NCBI GenBank assembly: GCA_027604705.1
Contig: JADHYV010000060.1
Span: 41,061-105,060 of the forward strand
Source: Allomyces arbusculus
Taxonomy: Eukaryota; Blastocladiomycota; Blastocladiomycetes; Blastocladiales; Blastocladiaceae
Direction: 5' to 3'
DNA length: 64,000 nucleotides
Each line of letters starts with the position of its first letter. Position 1 is the first letter of the stretch. A program made the position numbers and the translations under genes. Below the pieces are notes generated by a model, which saw only the letters and a program-made list of their open reading frames with translations, searched no databases and had not been told where the DNA came from. Of this stretch, positions 31,652 through 41,516 are shown in pieces.

Positions 31652-32659
31652 ATGCTTGATCGCGTCATTGCTGATCACCACAGAGTGTTCCTGCCTGCTC
31701 TCATCAATGGCTTTGGGCTGGAACTTCGCACTGTGACGCTCGTATCCGTGTCTCCAACGATTTGCGCAACAGTCGCTCATGCTCTCATGGCAGCACAGGG
31801 CCTGTGGTCGAATCGTGCTGACATGGTGCCAGCTGATGTGTGCGTCCTAGGTGGTGTGGCCGTGATCCGGACCTGCGTGGCGCAAAATCTCTATGAGCGC
31901 CTGTGTATGGAGCGGACACGCGTAACATGTGAGTGGACCTCACTCTTCTCAGACGGGTGGCGATGGCCGTCCTGGTGCATATGGCCGTGCTCAAGACGAT
32001 TATTATGCTTTCAGTCGAAGAAATTGGCAGCGAGCGTCGCGCATTCATGGACCCGCTCAATTGCGTGAAACCGCCCGTGTGGCGCGCCGTGAATGGAGGC
32101 TGCACGCTTGGTCAAATTGTGACACGGGTGAGCCTTCCAGTTGGGAGCTGCATGGCCGCTGCCAGGATTGTGCAATCTCGTCCGTGGGGTGTGAATCTCA
32201 CGCATGTCTCTGTACTCAGTTCGGCCGTCTGGAATCGCTCGATCTCATCCGTGCCGCCACGGATCCCGATGGCGTTTCCTTCCTGCTCTTATCAATGGGT
32301 CAGTGCTGACGCATTGCGACCTCACCATCGTTATGCTGATGCTTGGCGACCTCACCATCGTTTCCAAGTCTCTGCACGCGATTCCTGTCGCGCTCGCAAA
32401 AGCTCTCGCGGCAGTGCAGTATCCACGTCGCTTCGTACTGAATGGCACAGTCTGGCCAGCTGGTGTGTGTGTCCCAAACCAAGTGACCGTGTTGCGGGTC
32501 GCGTGCCAGTCGGAGGAGCACAAAGGGCGCTCATCAGTTCTTGCGTCGGTCTTGAAAGGAGTGGACGCGGGGCTGGAAATTATCGTCAAAGATGCTGATG
32601 AAATGATGGCGAATGGAGTGGTTCCGTGCAGTGAATGTGGCAGACTCAACCGTGATTGA
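31652..32659 (+). pseudogene. two diverged tandem copies of an unidentified coding unit
   Basis: Two stretches encode related sequence: FLPALINGFGLELRTVTLVS with MVPADVCVLGGVAVIRTCVA near 31690-31890, and FLPALINGSVLTHCDLTIV with TVWPAGVCVPNQVTVLRVAC near 32275-32510. The nucleotide match is obvious at the start (TTCCTGCCTGCTCTCATCAA against TTCCTTCCTGCTCTTATCAA). The spacing and alignment imply an old duplication of a unit about 600 bp long. Between the copies the frame changes, and no start codon or splice pattern makes one gene. The family is not recognised; it may belong to the same decayed F-box/LRR-like group as the neighbours. Confidence 0.4.
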
Positions 32660-33211
32660 AGGATTGCCATGGGCGGCTTAGTCAGACAAAATTATTGTTG
32701 TTCTTCGTTGATCGTGTTTTTGGCTTGCTCATTCTCTCCAGTCTCAAACTTCGAAGGGAACTGGATTCAATCAAAACCCCTTGCCACACCTCTTTGTTTC
32801 CAACAACATGCAGCCGCCAGTAATCATGATGGCGACAGCGACTCACGAGGGAATCTGCGTTCTCTTGATTGGTTTCCCCATCCAAGTTCTCCTCATTTTG
32901 CGCAATCACAGTCATGCATGGCTCACATTGAGCTGTGGATGCAACAATGATAATCAACCATTTTGAACACTCTGCTCTTACTCCTTACCCCAGGATTTCG
33001 CTTTCTATGAATTTCAACCAACATTTGGGAATGTACCTTAGAACCACTGTCCCTTGGTACCACGCATATATTACTCGCATTTGGTCCAGCAGCAGGCAAG
33101 CAGTGTCCATGCTTGATGTGGAGCATAGCATTCTTGCCCAGTGTGACACAACTTGGAAGGTTTGCCAGACACCAATAGTCAAACTAACCGTGCGATTTCA
33201 CACGCTGTGGG
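32660..33211. other. intergenic, AT-richer, nothing recognised
   Basis: About 550 bp upstream of the PX gene. Only short frames without motifs. It would contain that gene's promoter or undetected 5' exons, since related proteins carry SH3 domains before the PX domain. Confidence 0.35.
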
Positions 33212-35284
33212 ATGTGTGGATGCTCTGTTGAGTTGGCTGTGAGCATGGGAACTGGCATTGGCATAAGCAACAATTGGACCAGAAGCGTGGGCTGCCTGTG
33301 GTGTCGCCACGCACGTGCGGCGGCCGAGTGCAAGCAACTCCCTGTGATCGTGGCGACCATGCCACATGCCACCATACCATTGCTCTTCTCCACCACATCG
33401 ACGGCCTCGACGACGACGACGACGAAGACCACGAAAACTGGGCCTTGCACGCCGACACAGGTCTTCCTCGCGCGGCGACCCGCAGCACTCGCCTGCCCAC
33501 CCTCGGCGTGCACCGCCCCTTCGCTCGTCAAGCTGGGGGTCTCCGCTTCGCGCCCTCCACCACCTGCAGGAGCTGATACGAGCGCCGCGGCCGTTTCCGA
33601 CCCGATGCCCGCGCCCGCAACTCTCCTTGGCGCTGGTGCCGGTGGAGTTCCACCTGACATATCTGTCGACGAGCGCGCGCCTGGTGTCTTCTCGCTCGCC
33701 GTGTCCGGGTCGCTGCCGCTCGTTCGCACCTATGACGACCTGGTCGCTCTGCACGCGGCGCTCTTGCTCGCGTTTCCGGACGAGTCAGGCCGTACCGGCC
33801 GCATGCCACGGTCGCTGCCGTTCTTGCCGGACCTGCCGTCGCATCGGGACCCTGTCACGGAGCGCCGCTTGCGCAAGGGCGTCGAATACTATATTCTCGA
33901 TTTGCTCGCTCTGCCGCCCAATATTTCGCGCCATCCGGCCGTCACCGACTTTTTGGACCCGGCACGCGCACCGGCACCTGGCGCGTACGCGGTACCCTCG
34001 ACCGCGGCCACGGGCGCGGCCACGGTTGGGCCACCAACGATCCTCGCACCGGCTGCTGAGGGCAACGCGTATCCTCCGCCACCACAGAGCGCGTTTTCGC
34101 CGAGTGGGGGGCTCCCGCCGTCGCCGTACGTTCAGCAGCAACAGCCGTACACGATGGGTGGCAACGATGGCGCAGTGTCCCCGCTCCCTGCGCTCGCGCC
34201 ACCCGCCCCGCAACTCGTTGTGCAGCCGCCAACGAACCCCCGACCTGACCTGACTGTTCCGGCCAGTCTGCACCCGACCGAACCGGCATCGCCGCAGTCT
34301 TTCCCACCACCGCGATCAGTCCCGACGTCGCCCGTGCGCGTGTACCCTGGACCACGACGACCTGACGCGTCGCTCGGGTACCACGACGACGATGATGACG
34401 GCTGCCGCAGCCACGTGTCGGCACAGACGGCGCCGCCGCTCGGGCAGCAGCAGAATCGAAACGACGTGTGGGCGCCGCCACCGAGGCAGACGATGCCGGC
34501 CATGCCGCATGTTCCTGCCTCGACGGAGCTGAATCATGACGTATGGACGCCTCCACCACGACAGGTGGTGCGGCCACAGCGAACGGTCGACCCGCGCAGC
34601 ACCATGGCGTCATCTGCGGTGTCGTCGGCCGTACCGATCAAGGCGCCACCACCAAGGCCACGGCGACCGGTAACGGCCGATCTCGATGCAGCACCCGCGG
34701 TTGCTGGGCCAACGCCACCACGGCCGCCGCGCGCACCGCCATCACCCGATCCTGCATCAGCGCTCGTACGTGCTCCCCCGGTATCTCCGTCGGCAGAGTC
34801 CCTCGCACCCCCACCTACTTCCGCGCCATTATCGGCACTTCCGTCGCCCCTGCCATCACCCGTCCCGCCCGTCGCCAATCCAGGACCCGCTTCTGCGCCC
34901 GCTCCCGTACCCGCGCCCGCTCAGCCAGCGTCGGTCAAGGTCACGTTCACCGACGACAAACTGCACATCTCGTCGGCCGTGCGCATGCCGCCTGCCGACT
35001 TGACGATCCCGCTGCTCGTGGCCGCTGCCGAGCACGCGCTCGAGTCGGCCTACGCACAGGTCAGTTCGCGGCTCGCCGAGGCGCTCGCGACGGCGCGTGC
35101 AAATGGCGATGCGGCTAAGGTTGCGCAAATTGAGGCGATGCACGTGCCGGGCATGCCGCGTGCTTTTGCCATGGTTTGGCGCGACCCAAAAAATCGCCAG
35201 ATCAAGGTCAACGGACGTACGGTGCCGGCTGTGCATAAGTTTGCGATACGTGACGGGAAAGTGACGATTCATCTCGTGTATTGA
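33212..35284 (+). CDS. BEM1-type PX and PB1-like scaffold protein
   Basis: A 690-residue frame. Residues about 155-255 are a PX domain most like that of BEM1: LVRTYDDLVALHAALLLAFP, DESGRTG-MPRSLPFLPDLP, TERRLRKGVEYYILDLLALP, PNISRHPAVTDFL. A long Pro-rich linker follows, with a twice-repeated DVWTPPPRQ/DVWAPPPRQ unit. The last ~115 residues (SVKVTFTDDKLHISSAVRM at the start, VHKFAIRDGKVTIHLVY at the end) look like a diverged PB1 domain. BEM1 links Cdc42, its GEF and PAK at polarity sites; PX binds phosphoinositides and PB1 binds Cdc24. No SH3 domain is visible. The first ~110 residues are doubtful, because another frame over 33370-33560 also looks coding, so the start may be wrong and 5' exons may be missing. 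Confidence 0.75.
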   Translation: MCGCSVELAVSMGTGIGISNNWTRSVGCLWCRHARAAAECKQLPVIVATMPHATIPLLFSTTSTASTTTTTKTTKTGPCTPTQVFLARRPAALACPPSACTAPSLVKLGVSASRPPPPAGADTSAAAVSDPMPAPATLLGAGAGGVPPDISVDERAPGVFSLAVSGSLPLVRTYDDLVALHAALLLAFPDESGRTGRMPRSLPFLPDLPSHRDPVTERRLRKGVEYYILDLLALPPNISRHPAVTDFLDPARAPAPGAYAVPSTAATGAATVGPPTILAPAAEGNAYPPPPQSAFSPSGGLPPSPYVQQQQPYTMGGNDGAVSPLPALAPPAPQLVVQPPTNPRPDLTVPASLHPTEPASPQSFPPPRSVPTSPVRVYPGPRRPDASLGYHDDDDDGCRSHVSAQTAPPLGQQQNRNDVWAPPPRQTMPAMPHVPASTELNHDVWTPPPRQVVRPQRTVDPRSTMASSAVSSAVPIKAPPPRPRRPVTADLDAAPAVAGPTPPRPPRAPPSPDPASALVRAPPVSPSAESLAPPPTSAPLSALPSPLPSPVPPVANPGPASAPAPVPAPAQPASVKVTFTDDKLHISSAVRMPPADLTIPLLVAAAEHALESAYAQVSSRLAEALATARANGDAAKVAQIEAMHVPGMPRAFAMVWRDPKNRQIKVNGRTVPAVHKFAIRDGKVTIHLVY

Positions 35285-35433
35285 TCGGAAGGGAGGGAGG
35301 AGAGTGGGAGGAGTGTGGAGTGATACCGGCCGATATTTATTTTTGGGATAGAGCATAGACGTCTGGTGACATGGTTCATGCTTCATTGTTCATTGCCTGT
35401 ATGCACACGACATGGCAAACACATCGCCAAGTT

Positions 35434-35707
35434 CTATGACGACCACAACGGCCGTACCGGAAACGTGGCGACCTTGACGAACAGCATGGTCAGCAGCACC
35501 AGCGCCACGACCAAAGCCGAGACGGCCCACACGACGTCAAGTCCATTGGGTTGCGCGCAACGTTTACCCTGTCCGCACCGGTGTTGCCCACTGCTCCCAG
35601 TGCACCCAACGTGTACCCCACGCTCGTCCTGTCCTCGCAGGCCAATGGGTTTTGGTTGACCGTGACGCTCCCGGTCGGGCATTTGACGTCACCATTTGCC
35701 GCGGCGG
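35434..35707. other. coding-like stretch, strand uncertain
   Basis: On the minus strand a frame ends with a good membrane segment and tail (VVWAVSALVVALVLLTMLF, then VKVATFPVRPLW, stop 35434). Another minus frame upstream reads GDVKCPTGSVTVNQNPLACE, as in a small secreted protein, and ends near a GTAAAC. On the plus strand the same DNA reads DVKSIGLRATFTLSAPVLP to a stop at 35707. I could not join these into one gene. The region 35285-36292 otherwise holds nothing clear. Confidence 0.25.
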
Positions 35708-36292
35708 CCGCCTAAATTTGATGATCTAGACCGCTGCACGGACTGTGCATCATGACGCTGTTTTGGCTGCCCCCGCGGCGGGAGTGCGGTTGAACCGGCA
35801 ACGTCAGCGACCATGAACGGTGCCTGTAGGTGCCCTGTCAGCTGCCGTAATTATTGTGGTCGCGGTTGCAGCGCCGTCGCCGCCAGCGCCAGGACGCGTG
35901 CGGCTTCGTCGTGTGCTGAGGGCGATGGTGTCTCAGCTAGGTAGATGCTGCCACACTTTCGGTTGGCGCGAATTGATTCGTGCATCCAGTTCAAGTTCCA
36001 GCTGAGTAGGGCCGTCACTGCTGTTTGGTTGTCTTCTTTTGCTCTTCAATCTGTTTTCATTCTCGTCATCGCTTGCAACCATGCAAAGCTGAACAAATGC
36101 TTTCTGTGGTTACTGTTCCATGTCTAGTTTGCGACGACAACAAGCATACATGCATGAACATGAAGCATTATTGCTCAACTTGCTGCTTCTGACGTTGCTT
36201 CCTCGGAATTGAAACGCAACTTCCTCAACAACAATTGCCCATCCCATCATCCATCATCCTCGTCGAGACTCCCAACAACACGTTCTCTCGAC

Positions 36293-38167
36293 ATGTTGAA
36301 TGCAATTTGTGACAATCCGGCCATGGCATCGCCGAGCCCTTCTCCGACGCTTCTTGATTTGCCCAACGGGCTCTTGTGCATGATCGTCCGTGATCATCTT
36401 TCGCGTGCAGATCGCGTCCAAATCGCAACAATGCGTACTTGTCTGCATCATGTTATTCAACCTCTCCTCGACGAACGCCGCGTGCTCGTCCTCTCGTCTC
36501 TCCCAGTTCTCATCTGGCAGCTGGCGAGTGCGACGTGCCAACCCCCCACGTGGCTTGCTTTCCTTGATTATCAAGGCCTAGCATTCGACATTGTCACCGG
36601 TCAACGACCGCATCCGCGAGCTCATGCTTATCGCCGACCTCCGCCAGCACGACAGTCCAGATTTTCCCATGGCAGTGTCCAAGTTGTTGACGTTTGATCC
36701 GTGTGGCGCTGACCCACTGCTCTGGCCGGAGTAAGCGAATTCTGTCATCCCTGTGTTGGTAGACTATTCTACACTGGGATCTCAACTTAAACATGATCAA
36801 GGTTATTGCGAACTTTGTGATGGTGCGGCTTCCTCGACTTGTCTCCTTTTGCATGCTGGTCATAGCTCCACAATCAATTTTGATGCCATTCGCACCAGGC
36901 TTCATCCAAAGTAGCCAGGAGAGCTACGTCTTCTTTACGGAACGACTACTCGGCATGATCATGAGGGCTCCTCTGTCACTTTGGAACGAAATGTCGTTTG
37001 CCTGTGTCGATCTGTTCCTCGCCCTGGCCCTTTCGACCACCAGAACTCATCTTTCATTTCATGGCTCGTTTTTCACGGAAAGCTGGCCATTGGACCACCA
37101 GTTTACTTCCATCGAGCATCTCGAACTGGATGCGAATCTCCTACTCATGCCACATGTGCTGAGCCCCAGTCAGTATCTGAAGACTTTTCCGGCTGTGTGC
37201 GACTTGCACCTCCACATCAGTTTGTTGATTTTTCTGGGGCATCTCCAGGCGTTGTTGAGTGTGGCACGACTTCGCTCTCTTGTTGCGACGGGTGGCCTTT
37301 GCCAAATGGAGCTGCCCATAAATGAGACCGATGTGGCCCTGCACCAAGTTCTGAACGAGTCGGAAGAGACAATTATCGATCCGCTGCTGCACCTTGACGT
37401 GCTGAAGTTGAAACTGCACGTTGCGCATGGTGACGTTGCAGCACTTTCAGATTGCGTGGTTCGTGCGTCGCACTAAGACCAAAGAACTTTGGCTCGCTGG
37501 ATTGGACGAGTTTGCGCTGCCGTCGAATCTGTGCATGGGCTCAAAGTGCTCACGCTGCAGCGCAGGACGCTCTCGGTGCGTTCCTGTCACGACTCACTTT
37601 GGAAAATGGTGTTCCAGATACTTACTTGACGTTTCCGTATTTCGCCAGCCTTCACGTCTTTCCGACCACGAGACGTTGCGTGTCCTCCGTCTGATCGATT
37701 GTACGCTCTCACCCGACCACCGCACCGATGAGGACACCACAACTCATGTTCTGCGTCGCTTCCCGCTGCTCACGACTCTCACGATGACCAATGATCAGTG
37801 TTGCTGATCCGATGCTGTCCTCCCGACCCTCCTGCGAATGGTTGCCGCAGCTGCCCGCGACGTTTCGCTTTCTGGAATCAATGCCTGTGACGCTGCGCTG
37901 ACAATGTTTCTTGCAGATGCGCCGCAACTTAAGCGGCTCTCGCTCTGCCACTGCCATGGCCTGACCACACGGACAGCGACTTTGCTCATCTCGTCTACAC
38001 ATGCGCCCGTCACGCTGATCATTGACAGCAATTTCCTTGATGCTGCACCGGAGCTCTGGCGTGCTGTACCGCGTCATGACGACCTTGAGCCGGGCGAGCT
38101 GGAGCGAATCTTGCCCCCTGCAGGATTGACGATGCTCCCGACGCGGCGCATGTCGTTGGAGGCGTAG
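36293..38167 (+). pseudogene. F-box/LRR-type gene, frame-disrupted
   Basis: From the ATG at 36293 the frame encodes an F-box (LLDLPNGLLCMIVRDHLSRA with RTCLHHVIQPLLDERRVLVL) and SSLPVLIWQLASATC, then loses coding character at about 36600. The adjacent frame continues plausibly (VNDRIRELMLIADLRQHDS to PLLWPE), which implies a one-base shift. Further Leu-rich coding-like segments lie at 36793-37476, 37421-37807 and 37838-38167 (APQLKRLSLCHCHGLTTRTA is a clear LRR-like unit). Introns may explain some breaks, but at least the first looks like a true frameshift. The N-terminal half is homologous to the broken copy at 40.8-41.2 kb. Recent decay or sequencing error cannot be separated here. Confidence 0.5.
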
Positions 38168-39118
38168 CTGCTGCATGCTGCCAAAAGTTCGCAGTGGAAC
38201 ATGCCCTCGGCGGTGCCGGGCGCTGATATGGGTGTGGTCGTGGTTTCGGATGACGAAGTAAACGGCGGCCGGAATGGCGCGTACTGTAAGCGGCCGGCGA
38301 GGAGGAGTAAAGCGTGCTATCACGCACGCTCCATCCTTGGCGTTAATTTGATGTAGTAGTTTGGATGGTGATTTCGGAACGGTGCAAAGTACCAACAATG
38401 AAAGGTCCACGATTGAGAGAACGGATACCGTGAGCGGGACATGCCCGTCCGTCCAGATGCATTTCATGATCCTGATAGCACTGACCAGCAAGAATTGCGC
38501 TGACGTCCTGACGATCGGGATATATCGCACTTTGAACCGGCGCTTGCATAGGGAGGAAAGAAACATGATTCCGGGCTTGATTGTCCAACCGAGAAGCAGA
38601 ATACATAACATTTGAAATCGCGGAAATCTGCGAAATTTCAAGGCTCCCCGTGCGGAACATTTCCTTGCTCGCGCATTCCTCGACCGACATATTGCTGAGT
38701 CCATGGTGATGTAAGACATTACGTAGCCAGTGATCTCGGGGATGGATATTACCGGCCAGGAGATCATCCCGAAAAGTTAAGTCACAGTCTCGCGCATCGT
38801 TGGCATCGCTGTTTATGACGGGCAATGACTCATGAAAGTGTCATTGAGACGTTAAGTTGACTGTCACTCACATGTGTTTCTCATCTTCGAAACCCTGCGG
38901 GAAGTGTTGAAGTCAAAAAGTCACATACCTATACGTACTAGCGCCTCATGATTGTGGCATCAAAATCATTCCCCTGGACTTGACTTGACGGACAGCGAAG
39001 ACTCGGACATAACCGAACGATGAGAACAAGCCGCAGCCAGACACAAATGCGCTTCACTGATTTGCCATATAGGCGAGGGCAAGTAAAAATCACAACAGCA
39101 ATGACAAAAAGTAAAGCA
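38168..39118. other. intergenic, nothing recognised
   Basis: About 950 bp of AT-richer sequence with short frames only. No motif or repeat recognised. Confidence 0.4.
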
Positions 39119-40209
39119 TCAAATAATGAACAAACATGGACGCATCGACCACTCCTCACTCAGGAGCACGAGGCAGCTCCTGGGACGTGCGTGCCGCACC
39201 GCCAAACGCGCCGTGTTTCTTGACCCACTCGCGCAAAAACTCGGTTGCATCTTGGACCATGCCAATGCTCTCAAACCGGCCCGCGTGTCACGCCGTGTCG
39301 CCAGACCACCAGTCCTTGGTGACATACCCGACGATCAGGCTCTGCTGTTAGATCGGTTTGCTGGCGGTCGCGACTCGCCTTGATGTTTGGAATCGGCGTC
39401 GAACAAGAAAATCGCCAATCATAACGACAGCGCAAGTGCAGCGATTTGAGTGGTGATCTCAGAGTGGTTCAGCGGACGAAGAATCTTGTCCGCCAGCCGT
39501 GCAAGTGCCGCCAAACTGACCAAACTCAGTCGCTGATCAGGACGAGACACGCTGCGAGGAAATCACCCAGGTTCGCCAAGCCAGGTCACAAGGATGGCAA
39601 AAAATCTGGATATGTATCTGTTAATCTGGTCCTTCCTTGGCCACTTCGGTTGGAAAGCCATAGCATTGAGCATTTCGCAGGACTCATTCCATTCGGTCAA
39701 AATGGAACTGTGGCAAGACAGGATCAAATTTCTGATCCTGTGGCAAGAAAAGATCGAATTCCTGATTGCTGATGTCGTCAATGGCCAGGCAACACTGGTC
39801 CAATAAACGGAGCGGAGCGTGCGGCGCTGGTTAGAGAGGTGCTTGGGCAAAATAGGTGGCAGAGTGAGCAATAATTTGACGGTTCGGCCATGGAGAAAAT
39901 CACCCTACCTTAACAACGACGCGCCGAAGCACAAGTTTTTCTCCACCCCGAGATGTGCCATGCTGACAGGAAGCGCAACAGTCATGTAACCCATAAAGGA
40001 CAGCATTTTTGCAAAAACGCGACGCAGAAACCATCGACAATTGCACCAGCATATGAACCAACACATTTCTCCTCCACATGCACGCCCATTGTCAGGGCGT
40101 CAGGATTCAGCACGCGCTCCACAATCAAATCTGCTGGTTCCGTGAGGGCAGCGATTGCCAAAGCATCGTGAGTGCTGTACAGCAGTGCTGGCTGAATCTC
40201 TCCTGTCAT
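39119..40209 (-). pseudogene. DUF6604 pseudogene
   Basis: Two separated blocks match the intact DUF6604 gene at 10.3-13.1 kb in the right order. The upstream block (40209-39982) has ADLIVERVLNPDALTMGVHV, parallel to KDLFDLDVVLDPARHDVVEY. The downstream block (about 39360-39119) has LIVGYVTKDWWSGDTA, an in-frame TGA, then SIGMVQDATEFLREWVKKHG, parallel to HLVGFLFKDWW and SLGMMRDATEFLASWTRVHG. The sequence between is not readable as coding and contains a 30-bp tandem duplication. It is therefore a truncated, interrupted second copy. Confidence 0.65.
39708..39767. repeat. 30-bp imperfect tandem duplication
   Basis: Two adjacent 30-bp units beginning CTGTGGCAAGA and differing at several positions, inside the DUF6604 pseudogene. 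Confidence 0.75.
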
Positions 40210-40793
40210 GACAAGCTCGCAGAGCTACAGAAGCAAGGTGAGCGCATTGGGCTGCATAGTTGAGACCCGCCTCACACGCAAGAAGAGCCGGCGCAACGCT
40301 GAAAATGAGTTGCGGAGCATGTCACAGTGCACAACTTGCAGTCTAATAAGGGAAAACCGATTCTGCTCGTGGCAGGAACAAATGCGGTCGTCCCTTCAAG
40401 TTCACGCCAAACAGGATTGACGGAACAATGCTCGTGTAGGAAAAGAGTGTGGTCCCAGATCAAGACGTAAACAGAGCATCAACATCCTCATGGCAGGTTG
40501 CCCAAGGTTCCTGGATCCGAGTCAATGCACATAGCAAGGTCGCCAAGTGCATGGTCACCATGAACCACAACGCGCTTGCGAGAAAGTCTGGCATAAAGCA
40601 GTCAGAAGTCCCATGATTCTTATCAACCCACAAATGAACGCAAAGTCATGAGCACAGGCACACATGTAAGGGCAGTCCTCACCACTGTGGTGAGGAGAAT
40701 TGTATTTCGAATCATAATTCCGGCCTCATGAGCAGTTCGGTCACTGGACGTCAAAAGGGGTCAGGGTGTAAGCAGGAATTCAAGGGGGGTTCA
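40210..40793. other. probable 5' debris of the DUF6604 pseudogene, nothing readable
   Basis: About 580 bp upstream (minus strand) of the recognisable DUF6604 blocks. Short frames only. It may be eroded N-terminal coding sequence, but no motif survives. Confidence 0.3.
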
Positions 40794-41201
40794 CTCCATG
40801 TGGGTTCTTAACAAGAGAAGAGATGGGGTCAGACAAGATGCGGCCACCAGCGTGGAGTGCGGAGCGACAACAAGAACGAGCTCACGGAGCGTTGAGTTGG
40901 TTGGGAAAGTATCGCTTTCGGTCTGGTGTGCGAGACTATGCGTGACCACTTTGGCTGGCGCGTCTGAGAGCCATGACCAGGGCATGCAAGTGAACTGTCA
41001 AATCAGGATGGGCAGCGAGGAATAACAGAGCACGCGCTGCTCGCCAAGAAAGGGCACGACCACATCTCGCAGGTGCCAACACGTTGCAGCAAACTCAACA
41101 CAAGGAGCGCATGGTAGAGCGCGCACAGTGATCTCATGCAGTTCGACGGGCAGATCAATGAGAGCAGTGCGCGTTGTCGCGCGGGTCGCCGTCACCATCA
41201 T
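40794..41201 (-). pseudogene. F-box family pseudogene with nonsense codon
   Basis: From the ATG at 41201 the frame reads ALIDLPVELHEITVRALPCA and AATCWHLRDVVVPFLGEQRV, then LCYSSLPILI and TGA. The homologous gene at 36.3 kb reads RRVLVLSSLPVLIWQLASAT, so the stop replaces the conserved Trp codon (TGG to TGA). Beyond the stop the same frame continues coding-like (MPWSWLSDAPAKVVTHSL, then NSTLRELVLVVAPHSTLVAA) to 40794. This is a typical F-box start and LRR-like continuation interrupted by one nonsense mutation. Confidence 0.65.
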
Positions 41202-41516
41202 AATTGCATGTGGTCAGGTATCTTTGCTCCGCTCGTCAGCTCGTCAGGGTGGTGTTGATGCGCGCAACTTCCCGCACCTTCAACGTATGCTGCAACCAAA
41301 TTACCGCTTGCCGGTTGATTTAATCTTCATGTTTTTGACGTCAGCGGAACAGACGTGTTACGCTTCGTTCCACCCTTCACAGCGCCCCATGACGCGCCCG
41401 CCAAAAGCATCTGATCAGAGCCCATGCCTGCCAATCTCGTTGCTCCACTTTTCCACTTGCTTGCTCACCATTTGCACATTTGCACCACCATCCAGCAGCT
41501 GCAAAACCACGACGCC
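41202..41516. promoter_or_regulatory. upstream region of BUD22
   Basis: About 315 bp between the F-box pseudogene start and the BUD22 ATG, diverging. No specific site recognised. Confidence 0.3.
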
